A stretch of 64,000 bases of DNA from Rhizosaccharibacter radicis. GTDB taxonomy: Bacteria; Pseudomonadota; Alphaproteobacteria; Acetobacterales; Acetobacteraceae. The DNA lies in contig JAMZEJ010000003.1 in NCBI GenBank assembly GCA_024508355.1, forward strand, positions 248,001 through 312,000, given 5' to 3'. Made by a program: the position numbers and the translations under genes. Positions within the stretch are counted from its first letter, which is position 1. The number at the start of each line of letters is the position of its first letter. Shown in pieces: positions 21,345 to 34,483 of this stretch. The notes below the pieces were generated by a model, which searched no databases, had not been told where the DNA came from, and was given only the letters and a program-made list of their open reading frames with translations.

Positions 21345-22535
21345 ATGAAGACCGACATCGTGGTGATCGGCGCCGGCGCCGCGGGGCTGATGGCGGCGAT
21401 CGCGGCCGGTCGGCGGGGGCGCCGGGTGCTGGTGCTCGACCATGCGGACAAGGCCGGCGCCAAGATCCTGATCTCGGGCGGCGGGCGCTGCAACTTCACC
21501 AACACGGGCTGCGTCCCGGAGCGCTTCCTGTCCGGCAACCGGCATTTCGCGCGCTCGGCCCTGGCGCGCTATACGCCGGCCGACTTCCTGGCGCTGGTCC
21601 AGAAGCACCGCATCGCCTGGCACGAGAAGACGCTGGGCCAGCTGTTCTGCGACAACTCTGCCCGCGACATCGTGTCCATGCTGGTTGGGGAAGCGGAAGC
21701 GGCCGGGACGACGATCCGGCTGCGTACCCGGGTGGGCGAGGTGAGCCGTCCGGACCGCTTCCGCATCGACACCGACGCCGGACCCGTCGAGGCCGAAGCC
21801 CTGGTGGTCGCGACGGGCGGCCTTTCCATCCCCCGCATGGGGGCGACCGGGCTCGCCTTCCGGATCGCCGAACGGTTCGGCGTGCCGGTGGCGCCGACCC
21901 GGCCCGGGCTGGTGCCGCTCACCTTCGCCGAACCGGAAGCGGCCCGCCTCCGGGCCCTGGCCGGAGTGTCGCTCGACACGGAAGCGGCGATCGGCCGCGT
22001 CCGGTTCCGGGAAGCGTCGCTGTTCACCCATCGCGGCCTGTCGGGGCCGGCGATCCTGCAGATCTCGTCCTACTGGGATGGCGTCGGCCCCGTGGAGCTC
22101 GACCTGCTGCCGGGCCGCGACGCCCGCGAGGTGCTGAGAAGCCGCCGCCGCGGCAGGGGCAAGGCCGCGCTCGCCACCATCCTGGGCGAGCTGCTGCCTC
22201 AACGGCTGGCGCAGGACATCGCGGGCGGCATCGTGGCCGAAGCGGGCCCGGCCGCCATGGGGCCGGTGGGGGGCCTGCCGGACCGGGTGCTCGACCGCGT
22301 GGCCGCTTCCCTCAACGGCTGGAGCCTGCGCCCCAGCGGCACCGAAGGCTACGCCAAGGCGGAGGTGATGGTGGGCGGCATCGACACCCGCGCCCTGTCC
22401 TCGCAGACCATGGCGGCCCGGTCGGTGCCCGGCCTGTTCTTCGTGGGCGAGGCGGTGGACGTCACCGGCTGGCTCGGCGGCTACAACTTCCAGTGGGCCT
22501 GGTCGAGCGGCTGGGCGGCGGGGCAGGCGGCATGA
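21345..22535 (+). CDS. NAD(P)/FAD-dependent oxidoreductase, HI0933/BaiN family
   Basis: A 396-residue flavoprotein. The N-terminal Rossmann motif is VVIGAGAAGLMAAIAAGRRG. The family-specific segment KILISGGGRCNFTNTG follows. The C-terminal part contains GYAKAEVMVGGIDTR and FVGEAVDVTGWLGGYNFQWA, the second FAD-binding region. Members are widespread in bacteria. Some reduce bile acid intermediates (BaiN); the role in other bacteria is unknown. The stop overlaps the cutA start as ATGA, so the two are cotranscribed and probably coupled. Confidence 0.92.
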   Translation: MKTDIVVIGAGAAGLMAAIAAGRRGRRVLVLDHADKAGAKILISGGGRCNFTNTGCVPERFLSGNRHFARSALARYTPADFLALVQKHRIAWHEKTLGQLFCDNSARDIVSMLVGEAEAAGTTIRLRTRVGEVSRPDRFRIDTDAGPVEAEALVVATGGLSIPRMGATGLAFRIAERFGVPVAPTRPGLVPLTFAEPEAARLRALAGVSLDTEAAIGRVRFREASLFTHRGLSGPAILQISSYWDGVGPVELDLLPGRDAREVLRSRRRGRGKAALATILGELLPQRLAQDIAGGIVAEAGPAAMGPVGGLPDRVLDRVAASLNGWSLRPSGTEGYAKAEVMVGGIDTRALSSQTMAARSVPGLFFVGEAVDVTGWLGGYNFQWAWSSGWAAGQAA

Positions 22536-22870
22536 CGAGGTCCGACATCGAGACCAGCGCGGCCGTGTTGGTCACCACCGCCACGGCGGACGAGCATGCC
22601 GCCGAACAGATCGCGGCGGCGCTGCTGGACCGGCGGCTGGCGGCCTGCGTGCAGATCCTGCCGGTCCGCAGCCGCTATCGCTGGAAGAACGTGGTGGAAA
22701 CCGCGGAGGAATGGCGGCTGGAGATCAAGACCATGCGGGATCGCGTGCCGGCGATCGCGACGCTGCTGGACCGGCTGCATCCCTACGAGCTTCCCGAGCT
22801 GCTGGTGCTGCCGGTTCTGGACGGATCGGCCGCGTTTCTGGCCTGGATCGACGAGAACGCGTCGGGATGA
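22532..22870 (+). CDS. cutA: Divalent-cation tolerance protein CutA
   Basis: A 112-residue trimeric cytosolic protein of the CutA1 family. The N-terminal VLVTTATADEHAAEQIAAAL and the central strand region RRLAACVQILPVRSRYRWKN match the family, with the conserved YxWxxxxE pattern and the following E..L.IKT. CutA is linked to copper and divalent-cation tolerance, though its molecular function is unsettled. Its ATG overlaps the stop of the upstream flavoprotein gene. It may be a distant PII-like signalling protein, as suggested for the fold. Confidence 0.93.
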   Translation: MTRSDIETSAAVLVTTATADEHAAEQIAAALLDRRLAACVQILPVRSRYRWKNVVETAEEWRLEIKTMRDRVPAIATLLDRLHPYELPELLVLPVLDGSAAFLAWIDENASG

Positions 22871-22944
22871 ACCGGCGCGCCGGCCCCGTCGTTGCCGCGG
22901 CGGGTCCCGGCGAAGAGTCGGAGCGCCCGGACGAGGAGCCCGCC

Positions 22945-23157
22945 ATGTCCTATCGCCTTGCCTGGTCGGAGAACGGCCGCGAACAGGAAAAGACCGTCGA
23001 CACCGCCACGATCGCCGACAACTGGATCGGCGAGCTGCGCGGGCGAGGGATCGCGGCGGTCACCCTGTTCCGGGACGGCGAGGAGGTGCCGGCGAGCGAG
23101 CTGCCCGCGCTCGCCACCAAGGAAGCCTCCAGCGGACGTGACGCCGCCGAATCCTGA
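22945..23157 (+). CDS. Small hypothetical protein
   Basis: A 70-residue acidic soluble protein, MSYRLAWSENGREQEKTVDT onward, with no signal peptide or membrane helix. ATG 22945 is favoured by AGGAG seven bases upstream. An ATG at 22867 overlapping the cutA stop as ATGA would add 26 residues. Codon use fits the neighbours, and it probably belongs to the flavoprotein-cutA operon. I do not recognise the family. Confidence 0.6.
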   Translation: MSYRLAWSENGREQEKTVDTATIADNWIGELRGRGIAAVTLFRDGEEVPASELPALATKEASSGRDAAES

Positions 23158-23334
23158 CGCCCAGTCCTGACGCCGCAGAATCCTGAGGCGGCGCCTCGCG
23201 ACCGCGCCCGGGCCGCATCGCCCGGGGCGGCGGGTGCGAGGATGGCGGCACCGGGAATCGCCGTTGGTCCGTGTCACCCGGCGGGAGCCCGCACGGCGTG
23301 ATTGACGGTCGGCGCCGCGACCTGTCACAACCGC

Positions 23335-23510
23335 TGCGCCGACGTGGGAGAGACCGGTGGAGAGCCGGCGCCGAAGGAGCAACCGCCCCGGAAACTCTCA
23401 GGCAGAAGGACCGCTCGGCTCGAACTTCTGGAAAGAGGCGTCCCGGCTTGCCGCCGGAGGATGTCCGCCGACGGGATAACGATCTCAGGCAAGCCGACAG
23501 AAGGGGCGCG
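23335..23510 (+). promoter_or_regulatory. Tandem glycine riboswitch (gcvT RNA, two aptamers)
   Basis: Aptamer 1 (about 23335-23424) shows the conserved blocks GGGAGAGACC, GCGCCGAAGGAGCAA and GAAACTCTCAGGCAGAAGGA in order. Aptamer 2 (about 23425-23510) shows TGGAAAGAG, GCCGCCGGAGG, GATCTCAGGCAAGCCGACAG and AAGGGG. The linker is short, as in known cooperative tandem glycine sensors. It precedes sdaA, gcvT and gcvP, so glycine binding is expected to switch on glycine and serine catabolism. Boundaries are approximate. Confidence 0.92.
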
Positions 23511-23515
23511 ACACC

Positions 23516-23534
23516 GGCCAGCATCCCGCTGGCC
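23516..23534 (+). promoter_or_regulatory. Hairpin before sdaA RBS, likely riboswitch expression platform
   Basis: GGCCAGC (23516-23522) pairs with GCTGGCC (23528-23534). It lies between aptamer 2 and the Shine-Dalgarno GGGGAGG (23538-23544), four bases before the ATG. With no U-tract, control at translation initiation is the simpler reading. Confidence 0.5.
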
Positions 23535-23548
23535 GCCGGGGAGGCGCC

Positions 23549-25009
<1,461 letters not shown>

Positions 25010-25047
25010 ACGATGGTCCTTCTTCCACCCGCCGGAGCCCGTCGCCG

Positions 25048-26214
25048 ATGAGCGAGAATTCCCCGCAGAGCCTCGACAAGATCCAGGCCCCGGTCGGGCG
25101 GACTTCCCTGCACGCGCTGCATCTCGAGCTCGGCGCGCGGATGGTGCCGTTCGCCGGCTACGACATGCCGCTCCAGTATCCCGCCGGCATCATGACCGAG
25201 CACCTGCACACCCGGACGCGCTGCGGCCTGTTCGACGTGTCGCACATGGGGCAGGTGCGGCTCGTGCCCCGGTCGGGCGCGGTCCGCGACGCCGCGCTGG
25301 CGCTCGAAAGGCTGGTGCCCGCCGACATCGGCGGCCTCGCCGCGGGGCGGCAGCGCTATGCTCTGCTCACCGACGACAATGGCGGCATCCTCGACGACCT
25401 GATGGTGGCCAATCTCGGCGATTCGCTGCTGGTGGTGGTGAACGCAGGCTGCAAGGTGGCGGACGTCGCGCACATGAACGCCAACCTGTCGGATGCCTGC
25501 GAGGTCGAGTTCCTGGAGGACCGCGCGCTGCTGGCGTTGCAGGGTCCGGAAGCCGAGGCGGTGCTGAGCACCCTGCTGCCCGAGGCGCGCGAGATGCGCT
25601 TCATGGACATGCGGCGCTTCAACCTGGACGGCCAGGAGCTCACCGTGTCCCGTTCCGGCTACACGGGCGAGGACGGGTACGAGATCGGTCTGCCGGGGTC
25701 GTTCGCCGACGAGTTCGCCCGGCGGCTGCTGGCGATCCCCGGCGTGCTGCCGATCGGGCTGGGCGCGCGGGACTCGCTCCGGCTAGAAGCGGGGCTTTGC
25801 CTGTACGGCAGCGATCTCGGGCTCGACACCAGCCCGGTCGAGGCGGCGCTGGAATGGTCGATACAGAAGAGCCGCCGCGCCGGCGGCGCCCGCGCCGGCG
25901 GATATCCGGGGGCGACCCTGATCCAGAACCAGCTCGATCAAGGGGCGCCCCGGCGCCGGGTCGGGCTGCGGGCCGAGGGACGGGCGCCGTTGCGCGGGGG
26001 CGCACCCTTGTTTCTGCCGGACGCTCCGGGCGTCGAGGTCGGGCGGGTGTCGTCCGGCGCGTTCGGCCCGTCGCTCCAGGCTCCGGTGGCGATGGGCTTC
26101 CTGCGCGCCGATCTCGCCGAGCCGGGAACCCGGCTCGTGAGCGAGCTGCGCGGCCGCGCGGTGGCGGTGACGGTCAGCGCCATGCCGTTCGTGCCCGCGA
26201 CCTACAAGCGCTGA
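25048..26214 (+). CDS. gcvT: Glycine cleavage system T protein (aminomethyltransferase)
   Basis: A 388-residue tetrahydrofolate-dependent enzyme that takes the aminomethyl group from lipoyl-GcvH, releasing ammonia and forming 5,10-methylene-THF. Visible family landmarks: [28 protein letters not shown], the folate-site Asp in [10 protein letters not shown], and [16 protein letters not shown] 25048 is chosen for the conserved N-terminus; a GTG at 25003 overlapping the sdaA stop would add 15 residues. It lies 38 bases after sdaA and 260 bases before gcvP. The expected gcvH between gcvT and gcvP is missing. Confidence 0.96.
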   Translation: MSENSPQSLDKIQAPVGRTSLHALHLELGARMVPFAGYDMPLQYPAGIMTEHLHTRTRCGLFDVSHMGQVRLVPRSGAVRDAALALERLVPADIGGLAAGRQRYALLTDDNGGILDDLMVANLGDSLLVVVNAGCKVADVAHMNANLSDACEVEFLEDRALLALQGPEAEAVLSTLLPEAREMRFMDMRRFNLDGQELTVSRSGYTGEDGYEIGLPGSFADEFARRLLAIPGVLPIGLGARDSLRLEAGLCLYGSDLGLDTSPVEAALEWSIQKSRRAGGARAGGYPGATLIQNQLDQGAPRRRVGLRAEGRAPLRGGAPLFLPDAPGVEVGRVSSGAFGPSLQAPVAMGFLRADLAEPGTRLVSELRGRAVAVTVSAMPFVPATYKR

Positions 26215-26474
26215 GCGCACGGGGATGGCGTTTCCGATCCTGGCCTGGGCCGTCGCCACGCCGGAAGCCGCGACCGATCTCGGTCGTCACGCGGTTCCTG
26301 GCGGCGCTGCGGGGGGCCTGGGGCTGCCGGGCGCCGTCACGCGGCCCGTCGGGGTGATTTCCGGTTCCGGACGACCCTCCGCTTCCGGCCCGGCGGTCGA
26401 AGCCTCCGTTCCCGCCGCCCTCCTTTTCGTCGCGACCGCGACCATGTCCTTCACCGCCCAGCACGGTTGATCCC

Positions 26475-29393
<2,919 letters not shown>

Positions 29394-29444
29394 CCGAAAG
29401 GCGGCTGGCGCGCGGCCGCCTTGGGTTCGAAATGCCGACCGAAC

Positions 29445-29474
29445 GGCCGGACCCCTCCTGGGAACGGTCCGGCC
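29445..29474. terminator. Hairpin between convergent gcvP and TPR gene
   Basis: GGCCGGACC (29445-29453) is perfectly complementary to GGTCCGGCC (29466-29474) with a 12-base loop. It lies between the gcvP stop and the stop of the leftward TPR gene. A run of T is lacking; termination is inferred. Confidence 0.6.
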
Positions 29475-29485
29475 TGTCCGGCGGC

Positions 29486-30355
29486 TCAGGACGCGTCCGG
29501 ATCGGCTTCCAGCAGGGCCAGGTCCTGCTGAGCGAGGTCGGCGTCGTGCGTGTCGGGGCTGAGCGCGAGGATGCGCTGCCAGTCGGTGCGGGCGCCGTCG
29601 GCGTCGCCGGCGCGCTCGCGCAGGATGCCCCGCTCGAGCAGGGCGTCCGGATCGTCCGGACGCAGCCTGCAGGCGAGGTCGATATCGGCGCGGGCGGCCT
29701 CGAGCCTTCCCGCCAGTCGCAGGGCCTGCCCCCGCAGCACCAGCATGTCGGCGCGCCCGGGCTGCTGCTCGATGATCCGCGACAGGTCGGCGACCGCCGG
29801 CTCCGGCTTCCCGGCGGCGATCAGCGCGCGCGCATGGCCGGCGAGCAGTTCCGGGTCGCCGGGCCGCGCGTCCAGGGCGGTTCCGGCCGAGCGCAGGGCG
29901 TCCGCCGGACGGTTCGCCATCAGCCAGCCCTGCGCCGCCTCGCTGGCGAAATCGGCCTTCCTGGGGCTGGTTTGGGCGGTGCCCGTTCCGGCCAGCCGGT
30001 CCAGCTGCGCCGCTCCGCCGGCCGGGTCGCCGCCCGCGATGGTGGCCAGTGCCCGGCATTCCCGCGCATCGTCGCCCCCGCCATGCGCCAGGGAACGGTC
30101 GGCCTCCGCCAGGGCGGCATCGGGATCGTCGGCCAGCAGCGAGGAGCAGCCATCCTTCGCGGAGGGGGGGAGCTGGGTCGACAGGCCGCGGCGTGACGGA
30201 TGGCGTTCGGCGGTGGCATGTCCGTCGGCCGATGGCACTGACCCGGTGCGTCCGGCGGCCGGTGGCGCGGGCGACGCCAGGATCAGCGGAAGCAGAAGCA
30301 TCGGAAGCACCGGCTTGCCGCGCCAATCGCGGCCCAGGGTCGCCAGCCAGGTCAT
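29486..30355 (-). CDS. Tetratricopeptide-repeat protein with N-terminal signal
   Basis: A 289-residue protein. A hydrophobic N-terminal segment (VLPMLLLPLILASPAPPAAG) suggests export or membrane anchoring. From about residue 75 onward there are four or five TPR-like helical hairpins: units such as NRPADALRSAGTALDARPGD, GKPEPAVADLSRIIEQQPGR and GRLEAARADIDLACRLRPDD follow the 34-residue pattern. TPR proteins serve as scaffolds, often for envelope assembly. No partner is indicated by context, since it is convergent with gcvP and divergent from the SDR gene. Confidence 0.8.
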   Translation of the reverse strand: MTWLATLGRDWRGKPVLPMLLLPLILASPAPPAAGRTGSVPSADGHATAERHPSRRGLSTQLPPSAKDGCSSLLADDPDAALAEADRSLAHGGGDDARECRALATIAGGDPAGGAAQLDRLAGTGTAQTSPRKADFASEAAQGWLMANRPADALRSAGTALDARPGDPELLAGHARALIAAGKPEPAVADLSRIIEQQPGRADMLVLRGQALRLAGRLEAARADIDLACRLRPDDPDALLERGILRERAGDADGARTDWQRILALSPDTHDADLAQQDLALLEADPDAS

Positions 30356-30603
30356 CGTCCGTGGTCCATCCGTTCCTGGCCAACTACTGGGGGCCGCCTA
30401 CCCGTGGCCGCCTGTCCGCGGGCGAACCGCTCCGATCACGCGCCGTTTGACCCCGGGCCTGGACGGTGCGGAGCCTTTCGTGGCCGCAACAGGATGGCCG
30501 TCCCCGGCGCGGTCGGGAAGGGCGGGACGAACGGATGCCACAACCGTGACCGGCGGCGGCGTCCGGTTCCGGGAACGCCAGCGCGTGGAGGAAAGGCTCG
30601 GGA

Positions 30604-31515
30604 ATGGCAGGATCAAGCGAAACGCCGCATCTGCTGGTGTTCGGCCTGGGATATTGCGCCAGGGCGCTCGCCGTGATGGCGGTAGGGGCGGGGTGGCGGG
30701 TGACCGGCACCAGCCGCCGACCTGACGCCGCCCCGCCCGTGTCCGGCGTCCGCATCGTCGGCCCGAGCGAAGGCGCCCTGATGGCCGGCGACGTGACGCA
30801 CCTGCTGAGTTCGGTGCCGCCCGACGCGGACGGCGATCCGGTGCTGCGGCTGCTCGGACCCCGCCCCTTGATCCCGGCCCTGCGATGGGTGGGCTATTTC
30901 TCCACCACGGGCGTGTATGGCGACCGGAACGGCGACTGGGTCGACGAGAACACGCCGGCGGCTCCCGGCGGCGAACGGGGACGGCGCCGCCTTGCCGCGG
31001 AACGGGACTGGGTGGACGCGGCGGGCGTCGTGCCGATCGACCTGCTGCGGATCGCGGGCATCTACGGCCCCGCCCGCTCTCCGTTCGACGCGCTGCGCCG
31101 GGGCGAGGCGAAGCGGGTGGCGGCGCCCGGCCGGCTGTTCGGCCGCATCCACCGCGACGATGTGGCCGGCGCGACCTTCCAGGCGATGCGGCAATGCTGC
31201 GACGGATCCTGGCGGCAGGATGCGCCGCCGCGCGAGCCCGCCCGGGTGCGGGTGCTCAACCTCAGCGACGACCTGCCGGCCGAAAGCGCCGCGGTGACGG
31301 CGGAAGCGGCGTCGCTGCTGGGCGTGGTGCCTCCGGACCCGGTGCCGCTGGAGGAGGCGCTGCGGACGATGAGCCCGATGGGCCGGTCGTTCTGGGCCGA
31401 AGATCGCAAGGTGCGCAGCGTCCTGACATGCCGGCGCCTCGGCCGGCCCTGGCGCTATCCGACCTACCGGGAAGGGCTCCGGGCGATCCTGGAGGCGGAA
31501 ACGGCGGAGGGCTGA
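30604..31515 (+). CDS. NAD(P)-binding SDR/epimerase-like protein (YeeZ type)
   Basis: A 303-residue extended short-chain dehydrogenase-like protein. The N-terminal cofactor loop is LLVFGLGYCARALA, a GxGYxA variant instead of the classical GxxGxxG. WVGYFSTTGVYGDRNGDWVD carries the Ser/Thr and Tyr of the active-site region, and IHRDDVAGATFQAM the downstream conserved segment. This set is typical of the YeeZ/NAD-dependent epimerase group whose substrate is unknown. GGAGG upstream supports ATG 30604. It is convergent with the following hydrolase gene. Confidence 0.85.
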   Translation: MAGSSETPHLLVFGLGYCARALAVMAVGAGWRVTGTSRRPDAAPPVSGVRIVGPSEGALMAGDVTHLLSSVPPDADGDPVLRLLGPRPLIPALRWVGYFSTTGVYGDRNGDWVDENTPAAPGGERGRRRLAAERDWVDAAGVVPIDLLRIAGIYGPARSPFDALRRGEAKRVAAPGRLFGRIHRDDVAGATFQAMRQCCDGSWRQDAPPREPARVRVLNLSDDLPAESAAVTAEAASLLGVVPPDPVPLEEALRTMSPMGRSFWAEDRKVRSVLTCRRLGRPWRYPTYREGLRAILEAETAEG

Positions 31516-31552
31516 CGCTCCCGGCCGAAGCGCCGGATCGGCATGGCCGGCG

Positions 31553-32308
31553 TCACGTCGGATTCTCGCGCCACAGATCGGTGACAATGTCGCGCAGCAG
31601 CGCGATGTCCGCCGGTCGCGACAGGCGGTGATCGCCATCCTTGATCAGCACGACGCGGCAATCCGCTCCCTGCGCGGCGTCCGCGATGGCGAGCGCCGTT
31701 CGCCACGGAACGACGTCGTCCCGCTGGCCGTGCAGCAACCGGATCGGACAGTGCAGCGGCAGCGGCTTGTCCAGCACCGTGCAGGCGTCGCCGTCCTCCA
31801 GGAAGCGACGGGTCACCACCAGCGGATCGGGCTCGGCCGGGAGCAGCACGCGGCCGTTGATCCGCATCTCGGCCTCGTATTCCGGACCGAAATCGCCGCG
31901 CATGGTGCGGGTGAAATCCGGCGCCGCGGCGATGCCCACGAAGCCGCGGACCCGGTCCGCAAGGGCGAGGGCCGCCATCAGCCCGATCCAGCCGCCCATC
32001 GAGGAGCCGACGAGCAGCAGCGGGCCCGGCGCCAGCGCGTCGATCGCTCGCAGCGCGTCGTCGCGCCACACCGCGACCGAGCCGTCCTCGAAGCGGCCGT
32101 CGCTCTCGCCATGTCCGGAATAATCCAGACGAAGGCTGGCGCGGCCGTGCTCGCGGGCGAGCAGGGACAGCGCGGAAGCCTTGTCGCCCATCATGTCGCT
32201 GCGCAGCCCCGGCAGGAAGACGGTGGTGGGACCTTCGCCCGGCGCATGGCGGGCCGCGATGCGATGGCCTGCGGGCGAGGTCAGATGGTGCAGTGTTTCG
32301 GGATGCAT
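31553..32308 (-). CDS. Alpha/beta hydrolase
   Basis: A 251-residue serine hydrolase of the alpha/beta fold. The nucleophile elbow is G-S-S-M-G in LLVGSSMGGWIGLM. The oxyanion-hole region is TTVFLPGLRSDMMGDKASAL. The acid is in LLHGQRDDVVPW and the catalytic His in DGDHRLSRP, close to the C-terminus. This set resembles the acylamino/palmitoyl-thioesterase-like (ABHD10-type) hydrolases, but the substrate cannot be named. It has no signal peptide and no operon partner beyond 38 bases to the convergent SDR gene. Confidence 0.88.
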   Translation of the reverse strand: MHPETLHHLTSPAGHRIAARHAPGEGPTTVFLPGLRSDMMGDKASALSLLAREHGRASLRLDYSGHGESDGRFEDGSVAVWRDDALRAIDALAPGPLLLVGSSMGGWIGLMAALALADRVRGFVGIAAAPDFTRTMRGDFGPEYEAEMRINGRVLLPAEPDPLVVTRRFLEDGDACTVLDKPLPLHCPIRLLHGQRDDVVPWRTALAIADAAQGADCRVVLIKDGDHRLSRPADIALLRDIVTDLWRENPT

Positions 32309-32529
32309 GATCCCAGGCTAGCCCATTCGCCGCCGGCACGAAGCAGGGATGGTGCCTCCGGGGCCGGAAGCCGTCGTCATCGACGGCCCGAGGCTACCAG
32401 GCGGGAGGCCCCTGGGGTGGTCGCAGGGCCCGTCGGGATCGGGTGCGACGCTGCCGCGGATATCGGGTCTGGCCGGCACGGAGCGGTGCTCGCCCCGTGC
32501 CGGCCCGCCGGAACCGGTCGGGCGATCGT

Positions 32530-33066
32530 TCAATGCGTCTTGGCGGACAGCGCCTTCACCAGCTCGGCCTTGCGCATGCGCGACCGGCCGGACACGTTCC
32601 GCTCGGCGGCGCGCTTCATCAGCTCGTCGCGCGTCAGCCCGTCCAGGTCGCCCTTCCCCGCGTGGCTCCGGCCGGTGTCGCGCTTCGCGGCCGTCTTGCG
32701 GGCCACGTCCTTCGGCTGCGCGGAGTGCTGCTTGCCCTTGCGGGTGTCGGCCTGCTTCTTCTCGGTGGTGCGGTCGTACTCCTCCTTGCTCAGCCCGTCC
32801 CGGGCCTTCTTCGGCAGGTAGCGCTCGCCCGTCTTGCCCGATTCCTCGCCCGACTTCGTGCCCCACTCCTCCTTGGTCCATTGCTTGAGGTGGTTGCCCT
32901 TCTTCGAGCCCTCGTAGCCGCCGCCTTCCTTCTTGTACTCGGTGGTGGCCATCTGCGCCTTTCGCGCCGACCATTGACCGGGCTTGCCGCCCTTGTCGCT
33001 CTTGGTGACCTGCTTCTTCACCTTGTCCCAGAGCTTCGGATCGCTCTTCTCGGCCGTGGCGCTCAT
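32530..33066 (-). CDS. Lysine-rich DUF5872-type protein with C-terminal Rho_N/SAP-like motif
   Basis: A 178-residue, very basic, soluble protein. The N-terminal half (KVKKQVTKSDKGGKPGQWSA and the following RKAQMATTEYKKEGGGYEG) matches the DUF5872 pattern as I recall it. The C-terminal 35 residues (LTRDELMKRAAERNVSGRSR then KAELVKAL) resemble the Rho N-terminal/SAP helix-extended loop-helix, which binds nucleic acid. The whole protein is Lys/Glu/Gly-rich and probably partly disordered. GAGGAG eight bases upstream supports ATG 33066. A DNA-binding or stress-protective role is inference. Confidence 0.75.
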   Translation of the reverse strand: MSATAEKSDPKLWDKVKKQVTKSDKGGKPGQWSARKAQMATTEYKKEGGGYEGSKKGNHLKQWTKEEWGTKSGEESGKTGERYLPKKARDGLSKEEYDRTTEKKQADTRKGKQHSAQPKDVARKTAAKRDTGRSHAGKGDLDGLTRDELMKRAAERNVSGRSRMRKAELVKALSAKTH

Positions 33067-33253
33067 GTGTTCGCTCCTCGATACGGGTGATCAACGACTG
33101 GCGCGGCAACAAAGCGGATCGGGCCGGGTTCGCGGCTCGTCGTGCGCAACTTCCCGTGTGATCGGCGGCGGCCAAGGGCCAGGGGGTGAGGGCCGGGCGG
33201 CAGCGTTCCGGAGCCGTCTATGGGCGCGCCGGGCCGCGTGATACAGGAAGAAC

Positions 33254-34483
33254 ATGGTTTCGATCGCCTCCCGGAACAACGAGCCGCGCGTGCTCCAGGT
33301 GTTGCCGGCGCTGCAGTCGGGCGGGGTGGAGCGCGGAACGATCGAGATGGCCCGCGCCATCGCCGATGCCGGAGGGACGCCGTTCGTCGCCAGTGCCGGC
33401 GGGCGGATGGTGCCGCTGCTCGACCGGATCGGCGCCGTGCATCTGCCGCTGCCGCTCGCGAGCAAGGATCCGCTCACCATCTGGCTCAATGGCGGCCGTC
33501 TGGCCCGGCTGATCCGGCGCCACGGCATCTCGCTCGTCCATGCCCGGTCGCGGGCGCCAGCCTGGTCGGCGCGGCGCGGCGCGCGCCTCGCCGCGGTGCC
33601 CTTCGTCACCACCTGGCACGGCGTCTACAGCGAGAACTTCCCCGGCAAGAAGCACTACAACCGCATCATGGCGGCCGGCGACAGGGTGATCGCCATCAGC
33701 GACTACGTGGCTGGCCGCATCGCCACGCAGTACGGCGTCGGCCCGGACCGGCTGCGCATCATCCCCCGGGGCGCCGACGCGTCCAGCTTCGATCCCGCCA
33801 TGGTGCGGGGCGACCGCGTGCACGCGCTGGCCAGGGCCTGGGAACTGCCGGACGGCGCGGCCGTGGTGATGCTGCCGGGCCGCATCACCGAGTGGAAGGG
33901 CCACGAGCTGTTGCTGGACGCGCTGGCACGCCTGCGCGCCCACGATCCCGGCCGGTCCGTGGTGGGGGTGATGGTCGGCCCCGTGCAGAGCGAGACCTAC
34001 GGCCGCCGCCTGATCGAGCGGGCGGAACGGCTCGGGCTGCGTCCGATGCTGCGCTTCGCCGGCCATTGCAACGACATGCCGGCGGCGCTGGCGCTCGCCG
34101 ACTTGGTGGTGGTGCCCTCGCTCAAGCCCGAGCCGTTCGGGCGCGCGGTGGTGGAAGCCCAGGCGATGGGGCGGCCGGTGGTGGTCGCGGCGCACGGGGC
34201 CGCGCTGGAAACGGTGGAGGACGGGATCACCGGCTTCTGCTTCCCGCCCGGCGACGCGGGCCTGCTGGCGTCGGCGCTGCACCACGTGCTGGCGCTGGAT
34301 CCCGCGGAGCGGGCGGCGCTGGGCGCGCGGGCGCGGGCGCACGTGCTGGAGCGATACACCGTGGCCGCCATGCAGGCGGCGACGCTCGACGTGTACGACG
34401 AACTGCTGCGGACGCCGTTTCCGCCGCGCCACCCTCCGTGCCCGGAGCCGCTCGCCGGGAAGGCCGATCCGGTCGTCGCGTGA
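33254..34483 (+). CDS. Glycosyltransferase family 4 (lipopolysaccharide-type)
   Basis: A 409-residue GT-B glycosyltransferase. The N-terminal domain has VLQVLPALQSGGVERGTIEM, the typical acceptor-domain opening with a Gly-rich loop. The donor domain has MLPGRITEWKGHELLLDALA and the EX7E motif region KPEPFGRAVVEAQAMGRPVV. AGGAAG upstream supports the ATG. The ATG of the heptosyltransferase-like gene overlaps its stop (TGATG), so both are cotranscribed and probably build lipopolysaccharide core. The donor sugar is unknown. Confidence 0.92.
   Translation: MVSIASRNNEPRVLQVLPALQSGGVERGTIEMARAIADAGGTPFVASAGGRMVPLLDRIGAVHLPLPLASKDPLTIWLNGGRLARLIRRHGISLVHARSRAPAWSARRGARLAAVPFVTTWHGVYSENFPGKKHYNRIMAAGDRVIAISDYVAGRIATQYGVGPDRLRIIPRGADASSFDPAMVRGDRVHALARAWELPDGAAVVMLPGRITEWKGHELLLDALARLRAHDPGRSVVGVMVGPVQSETYGRRLIERAERLGLRPMLRFAGHCNDMPAALALADLVVVPSLKPEPFGRAVVEAQAMGRPVVVAAHGAALETVEDGITGFCFPPGDAGLLASALHHVLALDPAERAALGARARAHVLERYTVAAMQAATLDVYDELLRTPFPPRHPPCPEPLAGKADPVVA

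Noticed and set aside
19386-22202. Extension of the minD frame far upstream, antisense to the flavoprotein gene
   Set aside because: The MinD start is unambiguous and the upstream translation is Arg/Gly/His-rich shadow.
26215-26474. Search for gcvH between gcvT and gcvP
   Set aside because: No frame shows the lipoyl-lysine motif or enough length; nothing there supports a gene.
29421-29445. GGTTCGAAA resembling a tRNA T-loop after gcvP
   Set aside because: The flanking bases do not form the five-base T-stem and no acceptor stem exists.
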